A DNA stretch of 41,523 nucleotides, taken from assembly GCA_018659375.1 (NCBI GenBank), contig JABJMO010000012.1:1-41523 (forward strand). The letters run 5' to 3'. The notes under the pieces were generated by a model, which worked only from the letters and a program-made list of their open reading frames with translations, made no database searches and was not told the origin of the DNA. Positions 28,579-39,100 of the stretch are shown here, piece by piece (the stretch's first letter is position 1; every line of letters begins with the position of its first letter). A program made the position numbers and the translations under genes. The stretch comes from Methanobacteriota archaeon. GTDB lineage: Archaea > Thermoplasmatota > Poseidoniia > Poseidoniales > Poseidoniaceae.

Positions 28579-28720
28579 GTAATGTAAATGAGGTTTTTTG
28601 GTTTTAATTTTTCACCGACATTAGCTCTATTAACAATCAATCCAGCCAACCTGAGCGTTTCTAGTCAATATGAAAAGCCAAGTCCAATAGTATTAAGTCC
28701 GCCTGATATAAGGGGCAATC

Positions 28721-31612
28721 ATGTCAAAGACGAGTATGAATAGTAAAATGATTGTTGGGATAATGGCAATATTGTTTGTCAGCGTAGGACCTCTAAGCAG
28801 TGTCAACGCATCCCCGCCTACTGAAGCAACTGAATTCTATTATGGCGTAGAATATGATTGGAACAGTATTAATCCAGATATTGAGAATTTCACGGGACTA
28901 GATTTACCTGAAATTTTTTCTGAGTTTATGGGGGCTGCTGATGATGCTGGATTTGAGTTAATAATCGGACAAATAATGTCTGGCTCTTCAAACATTTACA
29001 CACATTATAGTGAAGATATAACTCCACAAACTATCACTGATTTTGATGGAGAAGATGTAGAAGTTTGGAGTCGGACTAATGATGTAACTATCAGACATGG
29101 CGGACTAATTGATGGAATTTTCATGACTGAATGGGCAGAAACACAATTTAGCTCATCACCTACTGGTTTTGAGGTTGATATGGCTGCAAGCGTTCAAAAT
29201 GTACTGAATGTTGACATGACATATACAGAATATTTTGATGATGCCAATTACTTGGTCGGTGGAGATATGGCGTTTTCGCTGGAAACCTCCTCAGCAATTG
29301 GTTTTTCATTTGATGCAATGATTGAAGGTAATGGCGACGACATCCCAGTTGAATTTGAACTAGGTATGTCTTATGGATACTCAATCATTAATTCTAATTC
29401 TGAATGGAGATTAGATGGACCTTCTCCCATCTATACTCGTTTTTCTTCAAGCCCCGATAATGGCATTTGGGAGTGTAATATCAATGATCACTGCGGAATT
29501 ATTGACGGAGATTACGACGCCTCTATTGATTATAGCTTCAGTGTAAGCGGCATCCCTACTGAAGATCTTGGGTTTGATGAAGGTGAACTCGATTTAGAAG
29601 TTTCTGATTTTATTAGTTCAACTGACAACGATTACACTCGAGAAGTACATGATGTTGCTATTGAAATTCCTAACGGTGATTCAATGATGATAGATATCGG
29701 CGCAGGTGATGGCACAACAACAAATGTGATTGCCTGTGAGTCTTGCCCACCCGGAAATCAGTTGATGTTTCTAATGATGGGGGAGGTAATTACTGGAACA
29801 GCAGAGTCTTTTGCTGAAGATATTGCTGATGAATTTACCGATAACTTAGATGAGGAATTGCAAGAATTACTTGGCCTAGACAATTCTGATGAAGTAAGCG
29901 GTTGCACAGATATGGAAGCCATCAATTATGATGCAGGTGCCACCAATGATGATGGTTCTTGTAATTATGAGGATAGTCAAGATGAGGATGAGCCTATGTT
30001 TGAATGTACAGACGGCACCATGATTTACGAATGGAGAGTTAACGACGAATATTACGATTGCCAAGACCGTTCAGACGAGCATCAATTAATTATAAGAACT
30101 GGTATTTTTATGGATGATGATCCAAATGGTATATCTGGAGGCATGACTGTTTACAATGCAGCCCCTTATCACTCCGGAATTTCTTGCGACAACAATTATG
30201 TCAATTATGAGTCGCTGTTTCTGATTAACGATGGTTATATCAACTGCTATGATGGCTCAGACGAGCCTGAAGATTACGATAATGATGGGTTTGTTGATAA
30301 CTATTTCACCTGTAAAGACGGTGGCTCAGTCACTATTGACAAGGTCATGGATGGCATTGATGACTGCCCTGGTGGTTCGGATGAAGGAAAAACTACTTAT
30401 TATTACGATTTGAATTTGACTCTCCATAACGAGGATGGGACATTACTCAATCATCGTTCGGTTCAGGTTTGTTCGGACCCTGGAGATGAACAGACAAATT
30501 GTAATTCAGCATCCCGACCACATATGTTTGAAAGCATCGGTTATTGGGAAAGTGAACATGATGAGATAGTATGTTTAACCTGGGAACTAAAGGACGAATT
30601 TGAGACTCTATCAACTGGAACTGAATGTATCACTACCGGTGTACAATTCGATTACCTTCATTTGTATCAAGAATGGTCAGGAAGTACTGGTCTGTTTATC
30701 GAGGCGCAAATTATTGGTAGATATCTTGCTGACGGGCACTCGGTTGACTTTACACTCACTGACCCAAATCAACAAGAAATTTGGTCTGAACAAATTTCAT
30801 CCCTCCCACAATGGCATGATGAGTATCTTAACGTTAGAGATTATGGCCCCGGAGATTATTGCTTAACTGGCACAATTTACGACAGGGAAGGAGCAATAGA
30901 AGATACAGTACAAACTTGTACCTATTATGAATATCAAGAATACCAAGATGATGAAGATGATAATGGAGGCGAAGAGATTGGTGACCTATTAGGCATTGAA
31001 TTAAGTGAGAAGTTGAATAACATAATTGATGCTATGATAGATTCGGACTTACAAAATATCATGAGTTCTTTTGGAAGTAATCTACAAGATCGCCTCGATG
31101 ATGTTGAGATGCTTGATGAATTCCCATATAATGATGGAATGTTTACCCCAATGTGGAGTAATGAGCATGCCACTGTAGTCGGTGTAGGATTATATGTCGA
31201 AGATGAAAATGGCTCTTATGTCATGGCTGGTCCAACAACACAAGGTTACAATCCTACTCCACCAACTCAGATGAGCCTTCGGTATCTAACCGGCGATGAA
31301 GCGAAAAATGCCGCTGAAGCCATGGAAGGTTCTGAACAATTAGGAGAAATCGTTAACATTGACGATCATAATTTAGATGCCATCCTTGAAGACCTGGCAG
31401 AAGCCGGAATTGACATCAGTGAAATAGTTATTACAACACCTGAAGTTGATATTGATAACAACGGTAATGGTAATGGTGGAGATTCTACAGAAACGCCAAG
31501 TGAAACCGAAGAGAAAGCGGAATCTGATGGATTACTACCATTTGTTTCACCAATTTCCGTAATTGGAGTAATTGCAATGGCAGGAATCATTTTCGGCATG
31601 CGTAAAGACTAG
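28721..31612 (+). CDS. Secreted anchored protein with LDL-receptor-A-like repeats
   Basis: A 963-residue acidic protein with a signal peptide (about 1-31, ending LSSVNAS) and a C-terminal anchor helix (about 939-960) with a short basic end, FGMRKD. The first 370 residues are beta-rich and unassigned. A C-T-D ... DDGSC motif (C395 to C414) is of the kind seen in secreted marine bacterial and archaeal proteins. Three LDL-receptor-class-A-like units follow: C429/C447 with DRSDE, C489/C509 with DGSDE, and C531/C549 with GGSDE. The Asp/Glu cluster in each resembles the calcium cage of LDLa modules. Each unit keeps only two cysteines where eukaryotic LDLa has six. GGGG lies a few bases before the ATG. 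The function is probably binding or adhesion; no catalytic motif was seen. Confidence 0.85.
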   Translation: MSKTSMNSKMIVGIMAILFVSVGPLSSVNASPPTEATEFYYGVEYDWNSINPDIENFTGLDLPEIFSEFMGAADDAGFELIIGQIMSGSSNIYTHYSEDITPQTITDFDGEDVEVWSRTNDVTIRHGGLIDGIFMTEWAETQFSSSPTGFEVDMAASVQNVLNVDMTYTEYFDDANYLVGGDMAFSLETSSAIGFSFDAMIEGNGDDIPVEFELGMSYGYSIINSNSEWRLDGPSPIYTRFSSSPDNGIWECNINDHCGIIDGDYDASIDYSFSVSGIPTEDLGFDEGELDLEVSDFISSTDNDYTREVHDVAIEIPNGDSMMIDIGAGDGTTTNVIACESCPPGNQLMFLMMGEVITGTAESFAEDIADEFTDNLDEELQELLGLDNSDEVSGCTDMEAINYDAGATNDDGSCNYEDSQDEDEPMFECTDGTMIYEWRVNDEYYDCQDRSDEHQLIIRTGIFMDDDPNGISGGMTVYNAAPYHSGISCDNNYVNYESLFLINDGYINCYDGSDEPEDYDNDGFVDNYFTCKDGGSVTIDKVMDGIDDCPGGSDEGKTTYYYDLNLTLHNEDGTLLNHRSVQVCSDPGDEQTNCNSASRPHMFESIGYWESEHDEIVCLTWELKDEFETLSTGTECITTGVQFDYLHLYQEWSGSTGLFIEAQIIGRYLADGHSVDFTLTDPNQQEIWSEQISSLPQWHDEYLNVRDYGPGDYCLTGTIYDREGAIEDTVQTCTYYEYQEYQDDEDDNGGEEIGDLLGIELSEKLNNIIDAMIDSDLQNIMSSFGSNLQDRLDDVEMLDEFPYNDGMFTPMWSNEHATVVGVGLYVEDENGSYVMAGPTTQGYNPTPPTQMSLRYLTGDEAKNAAEAMEGSEQLGEIVNIDDHNLDAILEDLAEAGIDISEIVITTPEVDIDNNGNGNGGDSTETPSETEEKAESDGLLPFVSPISVIGVIAMAGIIFGMRKD

Positions 31613-31697
31613 TCACAACTAATTTGTGTGGTGAATTGACATTAGACCTAGATTTAATGCGATTTACCAATATCTTAGGCTGTCAATACTAGTAGTC

Positions 31698-33041
31698 TTG
31701 ATTATTCATGTATTGATTTCTGCTTGGTTAGTTGTTGAATTTGATGGAGCATACACTGAAGGTTCACCTGCACCAACAGAAATCAATGCCTTGGTGGTAG
31801 TCGACAAAGATGAAACTTTGATTGATGTCAAAATGGAAAGGTCGACATCATTTATCCTCTACATGCTGTATCGAGATTATGATTCCTCTTATGGACAGAA
31901 TGAGTCTAACAATTCTAGTCAAGAAAATAGTAGCACCAATGATGAAGGTGGTGGAGACAATAATCCTACTGATGATTCCCTTGAATCTAAGGAGGATAAA
32001 ACCTCACCTAAAGAGTGGTTAAAATTAGGCCGCAATAGTATATTCTTTGCCATGGTATTTCTAATAATTAGTGAAATTATGGTCATTTCTTCTATTCGAT
32101 TCTCGACCATTATTCGAGTATTTGCTTGGACATGTTTGATGATTGGTTTCACCATTGTTTTGCCATCCACCTATCTGTTGGACTTAGCTGGTGAGGATGG
32201 GGATGAAGATGCACAATTTGATGAAGAACTCTCTCAGAAGAACTTTGTCGAAAGTACAGAAACTGGATCTATGGTACACGAAAACAATATCTTTGATAGT
32301 GAACTAATTTTACGCGGTATAAAATTCAATCTGGAATATAGCGGTTACGACTTAGGATTAGTTGAACCTGAAGAATATGCAGAGTTACGTGCTGAGGTTC
32401 CACAAAATAACTCTTCGTTAACTGATTCTTATGTTAAATTTGAATCAATATTGGAACTTGAATATGGTAAGAACTTACCATCTCTATTCATAATTCCTTT
32501 TTCATGGTACCTAATTCCAGCTCGTCCAAGGAAAAATAAATCACCCAATATTGTTACCAAACCATTGAGCAATAATGATGTGCCAATGATGTGGGAAATT
32601 AATGAACAAGGATTGCCTGGTACTGGGCAGGTAACACAAGAGGAAATGGCCACCTTGCTTGACTTGTGTGAAGTAAGCCTAGGCGCTTACCAAGACGGGA
32701 AACTCACCGGATTCGTACTTTGCTTACTACCAAAAACCGAGTATGGCAGCCTAAACTATGCTTGGTTTAACCAACGCTACGACCAGTTCATCTATGTCGA
32801 CAGAATTGCGGTTGCTAAAGATTCTAGAAATTCTGGTATTGGGACATTGTTGTATCAGCAAGTGTTTAACTATGCTAGAGAGCACAATATCCCAGTTACT
32901 GCTGAAGTAAGCCTAAAGCCGTCTAATGAAGGCTCAGATCGATTCCATTTACGTCATGGATTTGTCACAGTTGGAGAACTTGACCACGGCGATAAGGCCG
33001 TAACTATGTACATCAAAGACAAAAAGCCCGAAGATGATTGA
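31698..33041 (+). CDS. Membrane protein fused to a GNAT acetyltransferase domain
   Basis: The C-terminal part (about 288-445) is a GNAT N-acetyltransferase of the COG3818-like type. It contains FIYVDRIAVAKDSRNSGIG (acetyl-CoA-binding R/Q-x-x-G-x-G at about 377-382), EVSLKPSNEGS from residue 403, and FHLRHGFVTVGE. The preceding part has an N-terminal hydrophobic segment, a Ser/Asn/Asp-rich loop, two central membrane helices and a fourth hydrophobic patch (LFIIPFSWYLIPA) just before the GNAT domain. The start is uncertain. TTG 31698 falls inside the first hydrophobic stretch, and the frame stays open back to a stop at 31632 with no ATG or GTG in frame, so a non-standard start or an upstream sequencing error is possible. 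Glycosyltransferase and methyltransferase genes follow. Confidence 0.75.
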   Translation: MIIHVLISAWLVVEFDGAYTEGSPAPTEINALVVVDKDETLIDVKMERSTSFILYMLYRDYDSSYGQNESNNSSQENSSTNDEGGGDNNPTDDSLESKEDKTSPKEWLKLGRNSIFFAMVFLIISEIMVISSIRFSTIIRVFAWTCLMIGFTIVLPSTYLLDLAGEDGDEDAQFDEELSQKNFVESTETGSMVHENNIFDSELILRGIKFNLEYSGYDLGLVEPEEYAELRAEVPQNNSSLTDSYVKFESILELEYGKNLPSLFIIPFSWYLIPARPRKNKSPNIVTKPLSNNDVPMMWEINEQGLPGTGQVTQEEMATLLDLCEVSLGAYQDGKLTGFVLCLLPKTEYGSLNYAWFNQRYDQFIYVDRIAVAKDSRNSGIGTLLYQQVFNYAREHNIPVTAEVSLKPSNEGSDRFHLRHGFVTVGELDHGDKAVTMYIKDKKPEDD

Positions 33042-33075
33042 AGCAATTAAGTCACAGTGACCGTTCAGGCTGTAT

Positions 33076-34239
33076 ATGCACATACTGGTGATGACCCGAA
33101 TTGTTTTGGGACATTCACTTGGTGGTATGCAAAAACAAACCATGGACTTGTGCCAAGGATTTGCGAAAGCAGGGCATCGTGTTACCGTAATTACTACTGG
33201 ACGAAAAGACGAAGTGCGCCATGAGGATAATGATGGTATTGAAACACACTACCTTGAAGGCACAAAACCAGGATATTACAGTCGCAAATGGAATTCTGCT
33301 GCTAGGAAAAAAATTAGTGAAATCCACCAATCTACACCTATTGACGTGATTCACAGTCAGTCAATGGGCGGCAATGGAATTCTAAAATGGGCCAAACGTA
33401 ATGCTGTACCTGTTGTGTCGACTTGGCATGGAACCAGCCTAACAGAATTTACCTCATTCTTTGGCTCAGCATCTTACCATCCAAGATACTGGCACTGGCT
33501 ACTCATCACCCCCACTACATGGTTGAAGCGTTATTTCACCATGGAGTTGCCTGTTAGAAGGGCTAGCAAAGCCATAACTCTAGTTTCACCAACCCTAGAA
33601 CATCACATGAAATTATTTGCTAAAGATAAAGTCAAAGTGATTCCCAATGGCGTACATGTTCCAAAACAATTTGAGGCGACAAAAAAGAATGATAAAATCG
33701 AGATTATTTCAATTGGTCGAATTGTCAAACAAAAGGGTGTACAGCATGCAATACATGCTACTGCAAACCTAACAACTCAAGTCAAAAATAAAGTTCATCT
33801 AAACATTGTTGGCTCGGGTGATTACCTCGAATCACTCAAAAGACTAACTACAACACTTGACATGCAGGACATGGTGACTTTTCACGGCAGAACTGTTGGT
33901 GATGAATTAGCTGCGATTTACCAACGCTGTGAAATCCATCTAATGCCTACTACAAGTCATGAAGGATTACCGCTGACTATTCTTGAGGGGATGGCATACG
34001 GTATGGCCACAATTGCCTCTAACATCGGTGGAATACCAAGTGCCATTACCGATGATGTCAATGGATACTTGATAAAACCCGGTAATGTTGAACAGTTAAC
34101 CAATCGATTGCAAGCACTGTTAGAAGATCAACAGCGCATTAGTGAAATTGGTACTGCTGCAAGAAAGACCACGATTGAGCATTACTCAAAGGAGATGATG
34201 GTCGAACAAACTTTGGCAGTTTTTGAACAGGTTTTGTGA
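33076..34239 (+). CDS. GT4-family glycosyltransferase
   Basis: A 387-residue GT-B fold glycosyltransferase. The N-terminal Rossmann half begins MHILVMTRIVLGHSLGGMQ, with the Gly-rich GGMQ loop typical of GT4 enzymes. The C-terminal half has SIGRIVKQKGV, the sugar-nucleotide site SHEGLPLTILEGMAYG with E296-x7-E304, and the following ASNIGGIPSAI. GT4 enzymes are retaining and use activated sugars to build glycans or glycolipids. There is no signal peptide, so it probably works on the cytoplasmic face of the membrane. ATG 33076 lies 34 bp after the acetyltransferase fusion, suggesting co-transcription. The donor and acceptor sugars cannot be read from sequence. Confidence 0.92.
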   Translation: MHILVMTRIVLGHSLGGMQKQTMDLCQGFAKAGHRVTVITTGRKDEVRHEDNDGIETHYLEGTKPGYYSRKWNSAARKKISEIHQSTPIDVIHSQSMGGNGILKWAKRNAVPVVSTWHGTSLTEFTSFFGSASYHPRYWHWLLITPTTWLKRYFTMELPVRRASKAITLVSPTLEHHMKLFAKDKVKVIPNGVHVPKQFEATKKNDKIEIISIGRIVKQKGVQHAIHATANLTTQVKNKVHLNIVGSGDYLESLKRLTTTLDMQDMVTFHGRTVGDELAAIYQRCEIHLMPTTSHEGLPLTILEGMAYGMATIASNIGGIPSAITDDVNGYLIKPGNVEQLTNRLQALLEDQQRISEIGTAARKTTIEHYSKEMMVEQTLAVFEQVL

Positions 34240-34367
34240 AACTGATGAAATAATCCTGCAATAGTGAAATCGCAATGTAATGCATCAATAACTCATTTAA
34301 CAAAACTCTACAATGTCTTTAAGAATGGAATTCCAAAGGACAATATGAGCACGGGAGGGGTTTTAGC

Positions 34368-35021
34368 ATGTCAAAAAAAGTTAGTGAGCATTATGATGAT
34401 GACTATTTTGATTGGCAATCTGAGGCTGGCGAGTTTGGCGGTTGGGCAAATCAAAGCAAGTTTGTTGATTACATCTCACCTGATGATGTGGTTCTAGACT
34501 TTGGCTGCGGTGGCGGATATTTACTAAAAAACCTAGATTGCAAACAGCGAATAGGGCTTGAGATAAATCCTTCAGCAGCCGCTACTGCAAAGAAGAATGG
34601 AGTTGAGATTTACGGTGCGGTTGAAGATATCCCAGATGATTCAATTGATGTCATTATCTCAAATAACGCCTTAGAACATGCTCTTAGACCATTGGATGAA
34701 TTAAAAGGACTGAAAGGAAAACTGAAAGTTGGCGGAAAAATAATCTTTGTTGTCCCGTGTGAAAACATCTCAATGCGCTACAAACCAAATGATATCAATC
34801 ATCACCTTTACAGTTGGAGTCCTATGGCTATTGGAAACCTGTTTACTGAAGCTGGATACTCATTGATAGAATCAAAAGCCTATATCCATAAATGGCCGGG
34901 CAGGGCCAAATTATACCGCAAAATAGGGGGACGATGGTTGTTTGAGTTGGCTTGTCGCATATATGGCCGGTTTAGTCGCACCTGGTTCCAGGTACGTGCG
35001 GTTGGACAGCGAGATGCTTGA
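34368..35021 (+). CDS. Class I SAM-dependent methyltransferase
   Basis: A 217-residue cytosolic protein. Motif I is VLDFGCGGG (D44 to G50), the acidic end of strand two is GLEINPSAAA, and motif IV region is IDVIISNNALEHALRPLDEL, followed by KVGGKIIFVVP. This is the Methyltransf_11/23 pattern common in glycan and lipid biosynthesis clusters. The C-terminal part has aromatic and basic segments that may contact membrane or substrate. ATG 34368 is supported by GGAGGGG shortly upstream. The 128-bp gap after the glycosyltransferase contains no gene. Its neighbourhood suggests methylation of a glycan or lipid-linked intermediate, but the substrate is not known. Confidence 0.87.
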   Translation: MSKKVSEHYDDDYFDWQSEAGEFGGWANQSKFVDYISPDDVVLDFGCGGGYLLKNLDCKQRIGLEINPSAAATAKKNGVEIYGAVEDIPDDSIDVIISNNALEHALRPLDELKGLKGKLKVGGKIIFVVPCENISMRYKPNDINHHLYSWSPMAIGNLFTEAGYSLIESKAYIHKWPGRAKLYRKIGGRWLFELACRIYGRFSRTWFQVRAVGQRDA

Positions 35022-35051
35022 GCATTAAGATTGCAATATCTAATAAGCAGC

Positions 35052-35669
35052 TCAGAGATTCTTCAATTCTGCTACTCTAGATTTCAATTTCGCTCTTTGC
35101 TCATCATTAAGATATGGTAGATATGGATCTTCATCTTCAACAATCTGTTCCCAACCCGACATCGTTCTAGCAAAAATTTCTGTGTCAATATTCCATTTTA
35201 GCCAGCGGTCAATAAAGTCACAATGGCGCATCGCTTCTTCATCATCAGCGGCAATTTTGCGCAGTAAGATGTTAGTCTGCATCAAAAGAACCGAAAAACT
35301 AGGTGTCATTTGGTAGGTTGAGAATGGGTTCCTCTCAGCAATTATCGTCATGTGTTCACGCCATAAACCAAAGGTCACATCATAAATTACCCCAATTAGT
35401 AATACCAGCACAATAACACTAGACCCAATAGCAAAAAGGCCTAGATATGTTGTCGAAACCCCAGCGATGGTTGAATCATTTTCAAAGCGCCAGCTCAAAT
35501 AAGGCCAAATAAGCAATGTTAAGGTGGTTACCCAAAATGCCATCGAGATAATTGTCTGACTTTGTTGAACTCGCCAGTACTGTCGCATGAACCATTTCTT
35601 GAATGGTGAGCCACCGTCAGAAGCACTTTTCCCCTCAGATACCATGACAATCCCAAATAGCGTGTTCAT
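35052..35669 (-). CDS. Hypothetical two-helix membrane protein
   Basis: A 205-residue protein I do not recognise. The N-terminal 35 residues are soluble and basic (PFKKWFMRQYWRVQQ). Two membrane helices follow: TIISMAFWVTTLTLLIWPYL and YLGLFAIGSSVIVLVLLIGV, with a short loop between. The last roughly 100 residues are charged, rich in Glu, Arg and Trp, and probably cytoplasmic (for example DRWLKWNIDTEIFARTMSGW). ATG 35669 was taken as start; M9 is an alternative. It ends tail-to-tail with the methyltransferase, 30 bp apart, and follows the FUN14-like gene on the same strand with a gap of about 65 bp. It could be a signalling or scaffold membrane protein. Confidence 0.7.
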   Translation of the reverse strand: MNTLFGIVMVSEGKSASDGGSPFKKWFMRQYWRVQQSQTIISMAFWVTTLTLLIWPYLSWRFENDSTIAGVSTTYLGLFAIGSSVIVLVLLIGVIYDVTFGLWREHMTIIAERNPFSTYQMTPSFSVLLMQTNILLRKIAADDEEAMRHCDFIDRWLKWNIDTEIFARTMSGWEQIVEDEDPYLPYLNDEQRAKLKSRVAELKNL

Positions 35670-35734
35670 TTAGACTATACCCCTTAATGACGAGGTAAAA
35701 GGCGGTAAATACTACCCGCTGGCATTCTACAAAC

Positions 35735-36046
35735 CTATGATTTGATTAACGATTTCGTGACGATAAAACCAATGATTGCAGCCGTGCCAAATGACCCTGT
35801 TTCGATTAGCGAAGCAAACAGTGAATCCGCTTGTTGCACAAGGTCAGTCTCATCAATTAGACCAAAACTAATCTTACTCCAATCAACAATTACAACCCGC
35901 CTTGATTCTAACCATTTGAGGATTAAAAATTGTACGACCAGTAGGATTTTTATTACTCTAGAGGCAAAATTGAATACAAAAGCCGCAATTATCCCAAGTA
36001 CCAGTCCCTGAACGGCTGCACTGCCTAAGTCTTCGATCCCAATCAT
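35735..36046 (-). CDS. FUN14-like small membrane protein
   Basis: A 103-residue protein with a Gly/Ala-rich first helix (AAVQGLVLGIIAAFVFNFASRVIK), a second helix (ILLVVQFLILKWLES), a polar stretch with RRVVIVDWSKI, and a C-terminal Gly-rich helix ending in TKSLIKS. The arrangement, and the V-x-V-D-W segment after the second helix, resemble FUN14-domain proteins of archaea and bacteria; eukaryotic FUNDC1 is a mitophagy receptor. The prokaryotic function is unknown. ATG 36046. It lies between the PPC/thrombospondin-3 protein gene and the two-helix membrane protein gene on the same strand. The assignment is by pattern and moderate. Confidence 0.6.
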   Translation of the reverse strand: MIGIEDLGSAAVQGLVLGIIAAFVFNFASRVIKILLVVQFLILKWLESRRVVIVDWSKISFGLIDETDLVQQADSLFASLIETGSFGTAAIIGFIVTKSLIKS

Positions 36047-36108
36047 ATCAAGGGATTGATTACCAAGTTAATGGCATTTTGTCATCGAATCACTGATTTA
36101 CCCCAAAA

Positions 36109-39100
36109 TCATAGTCGGTTAAAACTACCATCAGTCATCATTTGCCAACGCACACCATCTGTTTGAACATAGATGGTTTGTCCAGTTGATTGATCGTATT
36201 GACCACCAGGTGGCAAGCCAGTATAATCTGCAACTGTGGTTGGTTGTGCAGGTGGTGCTGGTGCGGTAGCAACCGGTGGTGCTGGAGCAGTCATTGGTTG
36301 AGCTGGCTGTATTGGTTGTTGGTATGCCGGTTGTTGAGCCACTGGTTGAACTGGTTGTTGAACCACTGGCTGTTGATATGCCGGTTGTTGAACCATTTGT
36401 TGACCCATCTGCGGCATTCCAGCAACTGGTGCTTGAGACGTCATATTTGGTTGCTGAGTCCACATTTGTTGGGCGAAGTCTTTGTTATTGTCGCCATTTC
36501 TGCCTCGCATGATAACTACTGCAACCCCAATTACGACCCCGAGTACGCCAATTGTGCCACCAACAATTAATCCAGTATTGGATGACTTTGATTCGGACTC
36601 GCTTGTATCATCTTCTTTGTCCTGCCCACTAGCAATATTGGTCGCTGAAGAATCAGTCCCATCATGCAGACTGGTGTTGCCAGATACCACTGCAGAAGCA
36701 TCTGCAGCAACAGCAGTTCCATCTAGGGTAGATGACTCTGTAACAAAGGCCACAGATGCACTGTGTGCAAGTCCACCATCAAGTGAAACCACATTCAGAT
36801 TGATGGTGTATTCATTACGAGGAATTGAATCATCAACAGCAAAGGTCACGGTAAACGGTAAATCGCCATTCATGTCAATCGCGCCCCAAGTAATTACTGC
36901 AGAATCAATCAAATCTTGATTATAGGGTTCAACCAAAACGTCCAATGCACCACCAAGAGACAGGTCTAGACCATTATGTGCATTGATTACGCCACTAATT
37001 GCCATAGTGCCGTCAGCGATGATTTGTTCACGGTTTTCAATATCGAGTGAGAATTCAGGAATCGATGTCACTGTGAAGGTGATTTCATCAGAGTGTACTG
37101 TCGAGCCAGCCGTACCAGTCACAATAACCGTATAATCACCAGCAGACAAGTTACTAGGAATTGTCAAAGTTAGTACTGATAAAAATGGAGCTGAACCACT
37201 GGCAAAATCTAGTTGAGCGGCAACTCCATCAGGCACAGTCACTCCAATAGTCACATCAGCGCCTGAAAACCCATTTACTGGTTCAATAAAAATTGGAGTT
37301 GGAACAATCCATTCTACGCCTTGAGGAATTACAATCCATGGGTCAAGAGTTACGATATCAAAATCAGGATTATTATCAACGGTGAACGGAACAGAAATTA
37401 AGCGCTCCATTCCACTAGATTCACCAGTAATTGTCAAACTATATTCACCACTTGATAGATTCATAGTATCAACAATTACTGCACCGAGATCATCAACAGA
37501 AAGTTGCATTGAATCGTACATTATTGGTGCATTTTGAGCATTGATACTGGCACTTAGATTAACTGTGGAGGCAAATTCATTGAAACCAACCACATTGACC
37601 CAAGCAGCAAATGGTAAGCCCATTTTTGCTACATCATCAGGGACACTTGGTAACAGTGTGAAATCTGGAGTTGCCCAATCATCATTTCCTTGACGACCAG
37701 CAAATACTTGGATTCCAGTAGCGGTGACTGTCGATTGACCAATAGTAAATGATTGGTCGCCCAAATGCCGATAATTTAGCGGGATTGCGCCTGAATCTTC
37801 GATATCCATTGTCGATATTGTACAGCCACCAAGTTCAATTGACAAGGAAAATGTCCCAGTACCTTCAGCAGCTTCACTCCAAACTTTGTCCTTAACAAGT
37901 GGGAAGTTGATTTGATTCATTCCCGCAGCGTAAATCAAATCAGAGCGTATTACCGTTTCTTGGCTCATGTCGGCACCAGTCGGGATACAACCTAGATCAA
38001 TACCACCAAAGTCGCCGCCGCCGTTGTCGCCGCCACCACCATTGTTGTCACCACCACCATTGCTGTCGCCGCCGTTATCGCCGCCACCATTCTGCGCGTC
38101 TGAGCAGCCAAATGCATCTACTGAATCTCCAGCCATAGTATCAGGACAGTAATCATCGTCATCAATAACTCCATCTCCATCTGAATCGGTATTATCGCTT
38201 CCACCGTTTCCGTCACCATTGCCGTCACCATTACCATCACCGTCGCCTCCATCATCATCCGGGCACCCATCACTATCGGCATCATTTTCTGCGGTTGATG
38301 GCTCATTAGGGCAAGCATCGTTTGAGTCAGGGATTCCGTCTCCATCAGTGTCATCACTTCCACCACCGTTATTTCCATCATTGTCGCCGCCGTTATTTTG
38401 TGCTTCTGAACAGCCCCAGAAGTCAACTTCAGCGCCTAGTGCTGTACCTGGACAATCGTCGAAAAAGTCCTCAACGTCGTCACAATCCTCATCAGGTTCG
38501 CCATCTGATGTTGTGCAACTTCGAGCTGAAGTGCTCATTGCCCCAAAGGCGCCACCAGACATTTCAGTTGAAGAGGTCATAGTTAGATTTTCATGGACTA
38601 GTGCCAAATTACTCTTATCGAAACATGCAACTCCTGATTGCTCATCAATGAATTTGGTAGTCATACCCATGAAGTCCATGTTCAGGGTTGCCTTACCCTC
38701 AATACTTACGGTAAAGCAATTTTTGCCGCCAACATTATCCGAACCCGTTACCGTCATCTGGTGATATTCTTCGTAAGTCGCACCAAACATTTCCGGCATT
38801 GATACTGAGAAGTTCCAATAATCACCATCACTCCACACAGGGGCAGATTGCTTAGTGGTAGTTGCTGAGTTGGCAAATTGATATGATGTTAGACTTGATG
38901 TGTACATCAACTCATCTTTAGCATTGTATTGCTCGGATGTAGCGTACCAGCCAACTTCAGGTGAATACCAATCGACATTGTAACCGGCATCAATCTCCAG
39001 AACATATGCTCCACCACCAGCTTCAGTCATGGTCGCATTTATCGATACAGTATAGGCTCCACCCATTTCAGTTTCCTCTTCGGAAAGGAAAATTGTATCA

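Noticed and set aside
35702-35719. Small inverted repeat (GCGGTA/TACCGC) after the FUN14-like gene considered as terminator
   Set aside because: The stem is only about 6 bp with a bulged base and is not followed by a U-run; chance is a reasonable explanation.
38011-38256. Short regular repeats that could suggest a CRISPR array
   Set aside because: The units are multiples of three, degenerate, without spacers, and encode GDGN-type linkers in a long frame.
38118-38764. Overlapping frames on both strands with Ser/Pro or Met/Thr-rich products
   Set aside because: They are frame shadows of the Asp/Gly/Asn thrombospondin-3 repeats; their low-complexity products have no independent support.
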